This document shows positions 39,041-50,760 of a stretch of DNA of 64,000 nt, in pieces (the first letter of the stretch is position 1; the number at the start of each line of letters is the position of its first letter). Source of the stretch: Vespula vulgaris (lineage: Eukaryota > Arthropoda > Insecta > Hymenoptera > Vespidae). Position numbers and translations under genes: made by a program. The notes under the pieces were generated by a model. The model did not search any database, had not been told where the DNA came from, and was given only the letters and a program-made list of their open reading frames with translations. The stretch lies in NCBI RefSeq assembly GCF_905475345.1, contig NC_066598.1, positions 3,437,001 to 3,501,000 of the forward strand. Direction: 5' to 3'.

Positions 39041-39357
39041 TAAAATTGATATTTTGTAAATTCTCAGGTCACGTGATCTTGGCCAATCATAACACATTTT
39101 ATATCATCATATTTAACCTAGAGGTCACTGTATGTCGTGTTCTCTAATATTACGTTATAATCGATCGAAAGAGTACGCACGTATACGTGTTCGGAGTGAT
39201 ATTTTAATCTTAATAAATTTCGTAGTTTAACAATTTATCTCATTTAAGTATAATCTTATTTAAGTATGACTATCAAGTAATATAAATTATTCAAGTATAA
39301 CTATCAGACGACGAGATGGTGTGCAGTTCATTTATTTATTCCTGAGAAAATAATGGT
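39041..39357 (+). promoter_or_regulatory. Candidate promoter and leader exon
   Basis: CACGTG (near 39070) followed by a CCAAT box in GGCCAATCATAAC (near 39082), inside non-repetitive sequence. About 280 bp downstream, an ATG is followed directly by a consensus donor GTAAGT (exon end 39357, phase 0). The next acceptor-like site, ATTATCAG (ending about 39619), opens a phase-0 frame. The arrangement fits a gene start on the + strand, but no recognised protein follows. Confidence 0.3.
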
Positions 39358-41084
39358 AAGTAATAGGTTAGATATTACATTTTTCGATAAAGAATTAAAA
39401 ACTATCTAATTCTAAACGATATTGTATATTTGGACGTTAACAATTCTCAACAAAATGGATAAGATTAGTAAATTTCGAGATTTTTACAAGTAGAATATAT
39501 AAAAGTATTAATAAACTCCAATCTGAATATATCATAACCTCATATCGTGGATTATATATTATTTTATATATTATTTATGGTAATATCCATCGATGGGCTA
39601 ATAATAATAAATTATCAGCAAAAAATGAATGTAGAAAAATTAAAATTTTATTCGCCATTTAAAAGTTATTCTTCTTTGAGTCATACCAGATTTGTTAGAA
39701 CGTTTCTCAATATCATTGATTAACAAAGCTTAATTATCAGTTTGTGGTTGTTTTATTATTTTAAATCTGCTAAAGATTCGATACTAGGCTTAGTTTAAGA
39801 ATAGGTAAATAATAATAGTAATAACTGCAATAATAAAATAATAAAAATAATAATTATAACTATAACTACGGTAATAATAGTAATATACGTCTGGAAGATG
39901 ATAGGAAATAATGAAAATATAATACATTATTGCACTTTTTATTAAAAAATAATAATTTGAGAACTTCTTTTTTACAAATTGTTACATTATAAAGTTATTC
40001 ATCAAAAACAATTATCAATAACAATTAAAGAAAGTTATTTTCGAGAAGTCTATCATAATATTACACATATTAAAAGTAATGTTTTTTATGTAACATCTAA
40101 AATATAATCTTTGTGCTATGTGATAGTTTGGAAAAAAAAACAGCAATTTCCATCATATTCTATTTCTCATAGATATGTTAGATTCAGATATTTGTCTCCT
40201 ATATTTTTTTTTTTTTTTTTTTTGTTAATATAAATAAATTGGGTTTATAGAAATTGGAGGTATAGAAGAGGAAAGGGGAGCGTAACACGTCTAACTCAAA
40301 CTTTATCGACCTATTTTTCAGGAAAACCATGATTATTATTAATCGTCACAATAGATCCGGAACAGCATTTATGAAATGGGTTTGAAGAATAACATTATTA
40401 CATTTATTTAGTTATTTTTGTATCATATCGATATATGAAATTTAAATATTTTATACGATTTGTTTAGTTTTTAATCATTTAAAAAATAATATTTTGTTTA
40501 TCATTTACAGAAACAATATCTTCTATAAAATCATAAAAATAAATTTGATGGATAAATGATACAATCGGCACGTCACTTGGACATTTTTTTTTACATGGGA
40601 TAAAAAATACACTATTAAAAAACTTTGATCGAATTTACGTATTGATTTGTTGTAATTTAAACGGTTAATATTTGTAATTTTTCTTTTGATTAATTGCTTA
40701 CAAAAAATATGCTAATATATTTTGAGACCTTACATATCATATTATTCATGTAATTCTAGAAAGATAAAAATAAAAACAGGGAAAGGAGAAGAAGTCAAGG
40801 CCATCAGCTCAACTAGAAGTGCAAGTATAATTAAAAATAAAAATAAAAAAAACATTATGTATATAGTATAGGGAAATAAAAAGAAATTTGGACGAAAGCT
40901 ATTTCAGAAGTCTTTGTTTGTTTGTTTTGGTTCTAAAAAGAGAAGTAAAGACTGGTGACTGTAAAGTTTTGTTAAATTAAGATTGAAGAATGAAATAGTT
41001 TGGAGTTAAAGAATTGTTGCAGTGAGCGAAAAGGTAGGAAAACAATAACATTTAGATTTCGTTGGTACATCGCAGAACTAAGTG

Positions 41085-41944
41085 GCAATGTCAAGGTTTA
41101 GTGGGAAAGGGAGTTCACTATTAAAAATGAGTACAAATAATCTGAGATAAGAACAATCCGATAAATGGGAAAAACTAAAAGAAATAATAAAAGTAGGATA
41201 GGACCAATTATCAGCAAGAAATGAAAAGGAAGCATATAATGACATTGTATTGATCGAATCATACAAGTATAGAATTAAATTGAGAGTAGGAGTAGAGGAT
41301 GATGGTGGGGAGAAGAAGCAAAATAATGTGGTAATATTGATGGGCTACGATCATAGTTTTAAATCAATAGTAATCAGTATAATAACTGGTAAGAATTTTT
41401 TCCACCTTTTGTGAAACTTGGGATGAATTTAAAAAAGTAAAAGAGATTTACGCGTTGCATTTAAATTCCTTTTTATGCTATGTAATTAACTGGAATAAAA
41501 ATGTTATAACTTATAACTTTAATTTGGAAGACATATGACATTTATATTTATATAAGTATCTATTAATATGTAAATATCTATTACAAATAAAAAATTGGTA
41601 AAATTTGCGATATTATTTCCGTGATATTTGTGAAACAAATTAGAGGCCATTAAATACATAAAACAAGATTCAATAGTTATGATAATCAAGATTACTATCA
41701 GATATTTAAACTCTTTATTTTTTTATCAATAGCGAACAATCTAAAAGATTGCCGATACGTAAGTGGTGTCAAGTCGATTAAATTGGACGCGTGGAATATT
41801 TGGGAAGTGTTATCGTCGATAATCTTGTTTTCGAAAAATCAAATATCATTCGATTTTACAATAGCTCTAAGATCTATATTCTGCAAGTCTATTTTATTTA
41901 TAGTAGTTAGAGTAAATTTACAACGTTTACGTCGAAGATTATGA
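41085..41944 (+). pseudogene. Unidentified coding-like exons, possibly broken
   Basis: One frame reads SDKWEKLKEIIKVG, a TAG (41199-41201), then 62 open codons (41202-41388) including ESYKYRIKLRVGVEDDGG and VVILMGYDHS. It ends in phase 1 at donor GTAAGA. The next acceptor (long T-rich tract, ATCAATAG, exon from 41733) keeps the phase and stays open for 69 codons to TGA at 41942-41944, including KLDAWNIWEVLSSIILF. A second donor GTAAGT lies at 41759. A TAA precedes the first segment. The frame, splice sites and amino-acid mix suggest a real gene, intact or recently decayed. The two stops argue for decay unless an acceptor ends at the TAG. Family unknown. Confidence 0.35.
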
Positions 41945-42299
41945 AAGATATTAATGGTAAAAGATAAACCATGGCATTATGACGTGATCATGTTCCTTGC
42001 TAAACAGGACATGTTAATTTTTTAACAAATGTAATCGGGTCAATGGCGTTTGTAAGATTTTGTTTAAAAGGGAGGAGTAGGGGACGTAAACGAAAATGCA
42101 TGATATAAAATTTCATTCATATCAATTAATAATTGATAGTTATACATATTTTAGTATTAAAACGTTTTTACCTCGACGAGGTAAATAAACATTATTTTCT
42201 AGGGGAGAGAAGTGAGGTAAGGGATAAAAAAGATATACGTATTGCATTTAAGTTCTTTTTTATCCTATGTAATTTACCTAGAATGAGAATATTTGGAAA

Positions 42300-42305
<6 letters not shown>
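41432..42305. repeat. Dispersed direct repeat, ~85 bp, 787 bp apart
   Basis: 41432-41520 and 42217-42305 share a diverged block: ATTTACGCGTTGCATTTAAA versus ATATACGTATTGCATTTAAG, then TTCCTTTTTATGCTATGTAA versus TTCTTTTTTATCCTATGTAA. One copy lies in the intron-like gap between the two coding-like exons above. The other runs into a TA array (42306-42360). Confidence 0.6.
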
Positions 42306-42363
<58 letters not shown>

Positions 42364-43988
42364 AAAAAATAAAAATATATGTATATATTACATATGATAT
42401 AATAATTTGTTATCATTAGTAATATATATGATATTACTATATTTCTTTATACCAAAATTATAAAGTTGAAATCTAATGTTCAGGAAGTTAGTTTATGGGA
42501 TTAGTTAGATATTTTCATAGAAAAAGAGAAGAAGAAAAATAACTGACTCTATGTATATATGTAACAAACTAATAATTATATATCTTTGCAATCACATAAC
42601 TAATGACTTTTTATATATCAATCTATCTAGATCAGAGATGTACACATTACTTTTTTCGTCTGAAATAATTCAATGAATCAAATTTGTACGTCTTCGATCT
42701 AAACCCTTGTGATATCATTTTAAATAATAGTAATAATTATAATAAAAAAAAGATTGTAATTGTCTGTCTGTCTATAAAATCATAGACAAAATATACGATA
42801 ACAGTATCACCTATTTATCTGATTTTTGGCGACATCAAACTTGTAATGGTGATAACGATCGTGATAACAACGAAGATAGTAGCCTTACAAAAAAAAAGTA
42901 CATACCGACTAGATATTATGCATAGATTAGCTTAAGAAATGGTACAGGAACTAAAAGATGTAAATATTAGTTACTCTATGAACTAAATTGTTGACGTTGT
43001 TGTTGTAGTTATTATTGAAGATTCATTATCAAGATCTCACAATAAAAAGATGAAATTTGCTCAGGTTACATCCGTTTCTAACGCTTCTGATTATCCTCTA
43101 AATTGTGTTGCCAATGAATTAATGTGACATAATAATTGATAATGATAAAACCTTATAATTCTGAAAAAGGTCGACATTAATATTAGAATATGGATAACAA
43201 AAAATTTTTTTATTTATTTTAAGCAGTGATTCTTACCTTTGTACTTATGTTACTAAAAACTATTATTTTTGAACATTGACTAGATCAACAGAAATTGGAA
43301 AACGCTGCCATACTAAAACTTCTAATATTGTGAACATATTCTTTAGAAATATGTAATACTTTGTTACCATTTGATTCTTGTGCAGTACTGCAAGAAAAAA
43401 TTTAATATTATTTAATATTCACAGATTTCATGAACAGGTATTTGGTATGATTCAATGGTTGCATAATCAGTTAAATTATAGATTAACAAAATTTAATAAA
43501 ACTACCTCCATATGCACCAACAAATTTTTTTTTCTTTTTTTTTATATATATAATATTTCATAGATTTTATTATTCATGAAATATTTAAATTAATAATAAG
43601 TTTTTAGAAATAATGTATATATATATTTTTTTCAAATCTTTGACATGAATCTTGAAAAATTATTTATCTTTATAATTAATTATACTTCTTTTTTATAAAA
43701 AAAAATTTATTATACCTTTTAAAATCATCTTTTAGCATTTTTAGCTATCACTTTTTGGATCAGCAATGCAACTTCTTTTAGGATTTTCCATCGACTAAGA
43801 TCTTTGACTCTCTTCAACCAAGGAAATCAAAGAAAACTAATTTTCTTTTTCAGAAAATGAAATACTTGCTTTCTTCTTATATGGAAATTCACAAGTAGAT
43901 TTTTTTCAATAATTTTTTATATAGATATCTTAACATTTAATTTCATAACTTTTGAAAAATATAAGAGAATAGAAAACTATTAAGAGAT

Positions 43989-44429
43989 TCAAAAAACATA
44001 GTATCGTGCAGCTGTCTTCAGATTTCTGTCCATGTTGATCCGAATCTCGTATTCGACTGACTCTTCCTGCTCCTCGACATCGATTGCCAAGAATTGGTCT
44101 CTAAAGAGGTAAAACAATTATTTCAAACTTTACTCTTGGAAACACAGGATAATTCGAAATCGAAGGAGGAAACAAACAAAGAAAAAAAGAAAATAACAGT
44201 AAAAAAATATCAATACTGGAAATAACAATCTGTTCGAACGTCTTATTTGACTCATAAATTATAATAAATATAAACATAAATAACTTCATTATAACCTTGA
44301 AACGAGAATGAATTTATTCTACCTTTGTATCATCAAGCCTGTTAGTTGATTATCCGAACGATATTTGAATATAACAAATTTTTCGAATTTAAATATTTCA
44401 CATACATTCACATAAATTAATAATAAATC
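43989..44429 (-). CDS. Unidentified two-exon coding-like unit
   Basis: Two phase-matched segments: 44429-44323 (after acceptor AATCAG, ending phase 2 at GTAGAA) and 44100-43989 (after acceptor CTCTTTAG, to TGA). Joined, they read EKFVIFKYRSDNQLTGLM, then IQRDQFLAID and VEEQEESVEYEIRINMDRN, ending RYYVF. An upstream exon could end at 44525 with a consensus GTAAGT donor, also phase 0, but no in-frame ATG was found in it. Starting at the internal ATG (44333) the product would be 40 residues. The acidic, non-AT-biased second exon is the strongest sign of coding. No family recognised. A CCAAT-box cluster lies 450-550 bp upstream. Confidence 0.3.
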
Positions 44430-44974
44430 CTGATTAGTTTGGTTATGTAATAATTAATTTGTACACAACAATTAACATTTCTCTTCGATGAGAACAAACA
44501 ATGATCATAACAAAGCATACTTACGTTTTTCTTTATACTTGTCTGTTCGTAATTTATGATGTTTGTTGTTAAATCACATGCGTCATATCACATTTTTAAG
44601 GTACGTAAATATGAAAAATAGAATATATATAGAATAGAATAAAAATTAAGCTCATGAAATCAATATGTCGTTTGTCGCTAAACGGAAGAGAAAAAAACGA
44701 TTGCTTTGTTTGCGTGGTAATTCCAAATGAAAAGCAACATGTGCGTTTTTCGAACGGTTTTCTTTCTTTCTTCCTCTCTCTCTCTCTCTCTTTCTTTCTT
44801 TCTCACTCTCTTTCTCTCTTTCTCTCTCTTTCTCTTTCTCTCTTTCTCACTCTCTTTCTCTCTCTCTCTTTCTTTCGTATAGAATACGAAGTATGAAAAG
44901 GAAACAAAGTGAGATAGAAATACAACGTATTACGCAATTTATTGTTCCTCTCTTTTTATCGAATAGCTTTATTA

Positions 44975-45080
44975 CTATTGGTCGATAAGTCTACGCTGAT
45001 TGGTTGATTTTTTATTCGAATAGGATTCGACCAATCACGTTACTATACTCGTTCAATCACGCTACAACTCTCGTTGAGGA
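44975..45080. promoter_or_regulatory. CCAAT-box cluster, candidate bidirectional promoter
   Basis: Two inverted (ATTGG near 44977 and 44998) and one direct (CCAAT near 45020) CCAAT box lie within about 50 bp. A repeated CAATCACG follows, all in non-repetitive sequence. This density is typical of NF-Y promoters. It could drive the minus-strand unit ending at 43989, or an unseen + strand transcript. Confidence 0.35.
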
Positions 45081-45225
45081 AAGACCTTGTCAACTGCAGC
45101 TATTTCGTAATAAATATATAATTTTTAATCAAGATGTAGGATGATAAAGGTAAATATATAAATATTTTGAAGAGGTTAAAACATGCGAGAATAATCTTTT
45201 ATAAAAGTGATTAATAAATAAAGAA

Positions 45226-45284
<59 letters not shown>

Positions 45285-45765
45285 AGTAAATATTTTGATT
45301 TAAATTATTAAATTATGTAGATTGAAATATTCAATAAATTATAGATAATATTATATAAAGACGATCCTCGCATAATATACAATACTAAAAACAACTTTTT
45401 ATAATTAGTTTTGTAATAATTGTTTTTTCTCGTCAAAAACTTGTACATACATACATATATACATATATACAACATACATACATACATCATACATACGATT
45501 TTCCTTTTCTTTTCTTTAATTTTTAATGGTTATAATATATATATATTTTTTGCCCATACTTTTATAAAGAACCGAATGATAAAATCAATCACTTATAACA
45601 ATATACCCGTTCCGTTCAGTTGACTTGAAGATATATTTCTAGTTTCAATGAATTTTAATTCGTCATTTTTCTTTATACACACACATAGACAGTGCAATCA
45701 TTTATTGAAAAAAATAAAAAATAAAATATATATATATAAATCTTCATGATCATTAATTGATTATT

Positions 45766-45955
45766 TCATGTTCCTAATAAATGACGAATATTATTACTTC
45801 CAATAATTCGAAGTGCAATAATTAGTATCATATCGATTACTAGAACGCTAGTTACTTCGTTCCGACGATAATAATGAGGTATATTATATATCGGATACCG
45901 CATCGGTAACCACAGAAAATTGATTGTCCTGGATATATTTGATGGTTGCTCGTAT
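45766..45955 (-). CDS. Possible alternative last exon of F-box gene
   Basis: A strong acceptor (long T tract then TTTAG) precedes 45955. In the phase supplied by the F-box/LRR exon ending at 46699, the frame stays open for 62 codons (beginning YEQPSNISRTINFLWLP) to TGA at 45766-45768. The usual last exon (46598-46463) lies between. Over the first 23 codons the other two frames are also open, so the coding call is weak. Confidence 0.25.
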
Positions 45956-46198
45956 CTAAAAAAAGAAACAATAAGAGAAAATGTAATATATTATTATTAC
46001 ATGAGATCTCACTTCTCTCGTTTCTTATTGATATAAAGATAAAGAAACATGGAAAAAAATAATTGATTGATTGATTAGTTTTTCGACTTATGAAAAAAAA
46101 AAAATAAATAAATAAATAAATAAACATCTTTATTTTATATAGCATATATGTGTATATTGTATGTATATGTATTATATATTATATCTACTATAGTATAG

Positions 46199-46298
46199 AC
46201 AGGTTGAACCAAAAGATTTTAAGTGATTGTAAAAATCAATAATTTTTTTTTTAACTTTTTCAAACTACAAGCTTAAGAATTTTCCAAATTCATCCTGT
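46199..46298. mobile_element. Short MITE-like element
   Basis: A 100 bp element bounded by TA-rich sequence. The left end is ACAGGTTGAACCAAAAGATT. The right end in reverse complement is ACAGGATGAATTTGGAAAAT. Both ends then read TTAAG. The inner block AGTGATTGTAAAAATCAAT recurs in the element at 52439. It lies downstream of the F-box gene's usual stop. Confidence 0.6.
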
Positions 46299-46462
46299 AT
46301 AATATTTTGTACAATAGATAGTTAATTCTTAATTTTCTCTTAACTTATTTAAACGATAAAAATAAATATTACAAGTTCTTAGATATCGTTTACCTTCGTA
46401 AATATCGCCTAACTTCAAAAATCCATTAGTATGAAAGCATTAGTTTGACGTCACGTTTGACA

Positions 46463-49400
46463 TCAATTAAAAATCAAATCTTTGTAATTTTGTAGCAAAT
46501 AATAATTCGACACTCTGCAACAAGTTGTCGTTCGTACGACCGTCAATCTATCGGCACGTTCGAAATTAGCTTTAACGATTTCGTAATATCTTCCATCGCT
46601 GAAAGAAATATTTTTTTAATTATTTTGTTATTATCTTTTCTTTTTCCTTATTTGTTCTTTATTTTGCTTTTACATTATTATATATTTGATATACCTACCT
46701 CAAAACCAAACACTTGAGTTTAATACACTTAACGCGTAAAATGTCGATGGCTTTTTGACTTTTATCGGAAAATCTTAAATTTTCTGGATCCCAACGTAAC
46801 TCCAGTCGTTCTAAATTTGGACAATTATTAGCGATTCCATCCATTAATTGATCCACGTGAATATTAACGCCAAGTCTCTCTTGGGTACCCATTACGAGAA
46901 TTCTATAATCAATTGTTAATTCGAATCTTACTAGATAAATTCCTTCTATTGTTTTATAATTCAGTGATTCTCTATATATAATATTAAATAAGAGGAGAAA
47001 AAAATTGAACATTCACGCGTACACATAAAACTTGTCAAGAATAAAACTTAACAAAACATTGGACGTGCTACAAAAATTTGTAGATCCAACGAACCATTAT
47101 TAGATTTATTGATAGAGAAATCCTGCTGATTCGAACAGACGAGAGTTATTTTGTTAGATTCCACGGTTTTTATAAATTAAAAAAAAAAAAAAAGAATAAT
47201 GAAATACAGTAAAATAAATAAAAATATAGAAAACCACTGTCACTTTATCAACATTTCGAAATATTGAGTAGAAAAAGAAAAAGAAAATTCTTACTTGGCA
47301 TTAGTGAGAATCGGTAAAACACTTTGCCAGAGTTGATCGGTGATATGTGGCATTCCAGATAACGAAATACCCCAAAGTTGATGGCCATGTCTCGATAAGA
47401 ATTTGTGCAAAGCATCATCAGTTAAATTGTCCGAACTGTCAAGATCCAAAGCAGTCAAATTTCGTGGATTGCCAGATTCTACCCATGCCTTTAACACGCT
47501 ATCATTGAAGCCATTTAATTGGCCTGCACTAAGGAAACGAAGACCAGGTATTCTGGTCAACATGTCGATCAAACATTCAGTTGATAAATCCGTAGCTGTT
47601 ATATCAAATTCTTGGATACTGGATTTCTCCCATTCGACTTGCATCACATAATCGCTTTGCAAATCTGAAAACATGATCGATAGTTAATGATCTTGATCGA
47701 TGAATCGTATTGAAGAAAATATTTATTTTAACTTTCATCTTGAATTAATTTATACAACATTTAAGGAATATATTATTTTGCGAACGCGTATCTTCGTATA
47801 AATTTAATCGAGAATTTTGATTGTTTTATCGATCATTGTGTTATTAATATTAATAACATCGATCCTTACTTGTTCCTTGCATTAGTAGACACTTCAATCT
47901 TCTACTACGTTGGAATAGCGTCTTCATGGTCGAACCTGTAACCTTGGCACAAAAATTCACTGCGAGACACTCTAGTTGTATGCAATTCGAAGAAAATGCA
48001 TCTATATGGGAATCGTCGACGAAATTGATCCCATACAAATTGATCACTCGCAAATTCGGCGTCGCCGATTTCAATTTGTGCACGTTTATCACCTCGTAAA
48101 TTTCTTCTTCCTCTTCCTCGACTTTTTCGTAAGTTCCTGTAATGTCAATTTATTGTTAATTATAAACGAATCTTTTAATTGCAATTATTTTTATAAATAG
48201 AGATGAAACGTTTTCTTTTATTTGTAAATGTTTTTATTAAGACAGTGGGATTCTAAATCTCTGTGATTATTTTTTTTTTTTATAAAAATAGGAGGATTAT
48301 TTATTATTATAGTATATATATATATATATATAGTCGTTCGATTAAAAAAATGTTGACATATGGCAGTGGTTTTCAATTAAAAAAGAAATATATATATATT
48401 TTTTTAATTTTTTTCTTTCTCATAAAAGAAATTACTTTTATAAAAAGGGGAGATGTTGCCTGTGTCAGTGGTTTTGAAATCTTGTAAAACAAATTTTTTA
48501 TAACATGAGTTGAACGTACCAATCAAATGAAGTATTTCCAAGCCATTGATGAAATTATAAATCTTTCTCATGAAACCTTCCATAAATATGACTTCCGAAA
48601 GACAGATACACATGTATTTAAGTTTTGTCGGGAATGCTTGCATCTCTGAGAAATCGTGTAACTGCATGGCCGTTGAGAAATCAAGGAGCATGTGAGTCAA
48701 ATTAGGACACTTGTTTGCTAATTCATGGAGAACGGTATGAGTGATAAGTTCGATCGGTAACTCGATGTATCTTAGAGATGCACCAAAACGTACGCTGGAA
48801 ATTATTCATAATTAATTTATTTAATTTAAATATATATATATAAAAGAAAATAATAATACCAATAACAATGATGTCATACTTATCCATTAATAATAATTAA
48901 TAATATTATTAAAAATAATAATGATATTTAATAATAGTAATACAGATGCCATATTTATTTAATAATAATAATAACAATAACAATAATAATAATAAAGATA
49001 TTATATTTATTCATTTAATAATGACAATGATAGTAAAGAAAAAAAAAGGGAAATATTACATATATGTAAATCAAAATTAGAGAAATAAGATATTATACAT
49101 GGGACATAATTTTAAGAACGTTCCTACTATTTTTGCACTTGGCATCGTTTAGCGAACAATATTACGTCGGAGACGTAGATATATGTATAAAAAAGATCAT
49201 TTTAACTAACAATATGATGATATTATTCTCTAACCTTATTAACTGTAGTAAACTTTCAAGTGATCCAACATGGAGCCCACTGATTTCCGGTCTCAATGAT
49301 ACGTGTTTCCAAAGACGCGTGTCGTACGCGATTTGCCTCCATTTTTTACAAACCCTTGCGACCTTGCATATTTCTCGATGCGATAGATAACTGAAGACAT

Positions 49401-50059
49401 TTAGAATTACCTTGTCCGGTAGTTTTTCTATGGTCTAAGAAAAAAATATTTTACGATGAACAACGACGAAAGAAACAGTCGATATTGCTGAAATAAATTG
49501 TAAAAAAAAAAAGAAAAAAGAAAAAAAAACAAGAAAAAGAAAAATATAAGAAAAAAGAGTTAAACAAAAAAATGCCACTTTAAAAAACAAAAGATCATTA
49601 ATTTTTAATTAATAAAAAATAAGTAAGAGTTTAAGCATTATAATGCAAACAAATAAATGGCATATTAATCGTTACAATTCGTAAATATTATAATCTAATC
49701 TAATAAAAATTGATTTATACATATCGTAAAGAGAGAAAAGAAAAAAGTATATATGTATGTATATACAATATATACGAAGCACAACTAAACAAAATTGAGA
49801 TTTACTTTTCCACCTACATATCTTTCTATATAATTTATTTTCCTAGGAGAGAAAAAAAAACAAACAAAAAAAAAAGACTAAAGAAAAACCAAAAGAAAAA
49901 AAAAACAAAAATCTAGATCAATTCCAAGAGAAATTTTCAACATAGTCGACAACTTACGGTGGCTGCAAAACGACTCTTAATAACACCACCTTCGGAAACG
50001 AACATCTGAGACGTTTCCACAGCGATCTGACCCCATACATCTACACCTCCTAGATCCAT
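46463..50059 (-). CDS. F-box/LRR-repeat protein, proximal isoform
   Basis: Seven exons, in coding order: 50059-49958, 49434-49235, 48794-48520, 48136-47870, 47664-47295, 46902-46699 and 46598-46463. All phases agree, giving 517 residues. Residues 1-34 (exon 1) are specific to this start. The F-box begins in exon 2 (LPDKVILNVFSYLSHREICK, then VCKKWRQIAYDTRLWKHVSL, about 39-81). Exons 3-7 read as degenerate leucine-rich repeats (PNLTHMLLDF, GLEILHLIG, PNLRVINLYGINFVDD, QLECLAVNFC, NLTALDLDSSDNL, PNLERLELRWD). The C-terminus ends YKDLIFN. Family knowledge: F-box/LRR proteins are substrate adaptors of SCF (Skp1-Cul1) ubiquitin ligases. I believe an insect FBXL-type ortholog exists but cannot name it safely. 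Introns hold no other gene. Two further first exons lie upstream. Confidence 0.87.
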
Positions 50060-50760
50060 GGTGTTATTTTTTCTCGATACGATACCAACACGACAAATAT
50101 ATGTGTGTATATGTATATGTATATAAAAAAAAAATAATAATAAATAAATAAATAAACAAAAGAAAAATCCACGAACAGACGAAAATTAGAAAACAAAGGA
50201 GAAATTAAAAAATAACAATAAAAATAAAAACTTGAGCCGTTCTCACTTATGTTAAGAAATTTCGAAAAAAGATGAGTGTGTTCTTTATGCTTTTCTTCTT
50301 TCTCCTCCTCTTCTTCTTCTTCTTCTTCTTCTTTTTCTTCTTCTCTTGTTTTTCTTTTTTTATTTCTTTTTTTTCCCTTTTTCTCTATCAAGTTCAACGT
50401 CAATGAGAAACACTAATTTGCACTTAACGTTCGAAATAGATACGTTTTTTTGTTTTTGTCTGTCTGTGCGCGTGTGTATTTTTTTTTTTTTTTTTAATCG
50501 CCGAAACTTTTTAATACGATCGAAATGAAGAGAGGGGAAAAGAGAAAAAAGGTGGAACGGACTACAATACAGATTTTATAATTATGATCGTGGAGAAAAT
50601 CGTGGCACGAGGCTCGATTCGCGTTTCGCAGAAGCCACAAGTCTTCTCTCTGCCCTTTTAATCGGATCGCGCATGCGCGTTGTCCTAAATATAAGACTCC
50701 GTTAGTCTCGCTTACACTTTATTTTAGAATCATTACCTGCGCTATCGCCAACGGGCCAGT
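50060..50760 (-). promoter_or_regulatory. Proximal promoter region of F-box gene
   Basis: The 700 bp upstream of the proximal ATG include a purine/pyrimidine tract (50280-50400), then a GC-rich stretch (50560-50760) containing a perfect NRF1-type palindrome. No TATA box was noted. Housekeeping-type promoter inferred. Confidence 0.45.
50669..50678. promoter_or_regulatory. NRF1-type site GCGCATGCGC
   Basis: A perfect palindromic match to the NRF1 (insect Ewg) consensus GCGCATGCGC, 610 bp upstream of the proximal F-box start codon. It lies in one of the few GC-rich spots of the window. Confidence 0.55.

Larger units (their letters stand above)
39041..44530. other. Block of unassigned coding-like segments
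   Basis: The block is poor in microsatellites and holds many short frames that read like protein but match nothing I recognise. On the + strand: 39625-39723 (32 aa from ATG), 40266-40385, 41151-41388, 41733-41944, 42746-42925, 42987-43127 and 43283-43402. On the minus strand: 43989-44429, and a segment at about 43724-43830. Some have clean splice sites (41388/GTAAGA, 41733 after a poly-T acceptor); others carry internal stops. Possible readings are a decayed gene, a worn transposon or endogenous viral insert, or a fast-evolving multi-exon gene. I cannot join the pieces into one product. Confidence 0.35.
44531..46198. other. Intergenic, CCAAT cluster and repeats
   Basis: CT-rich tract (44765-44880), a cluster of three CCAAT boxes (44975-45025), a TA array (45231-45281) and AT-rich sequence. 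A possible alternative last exon of the F-box gene lies at 45766-45955. AATAAA on the minus strand (46129-46134) may serve the F-box gene. Confidence 0.4.

Noticed and set aside
43724..43920. Similarity of the segment RVKDLSRWKILKEVA to BEL/Pao polyproteins
   Set aside because: Only a loose pattern (SRWxxL) in one short stretch with a stop upstream; no RT, RNase H or integrase motif nearby.
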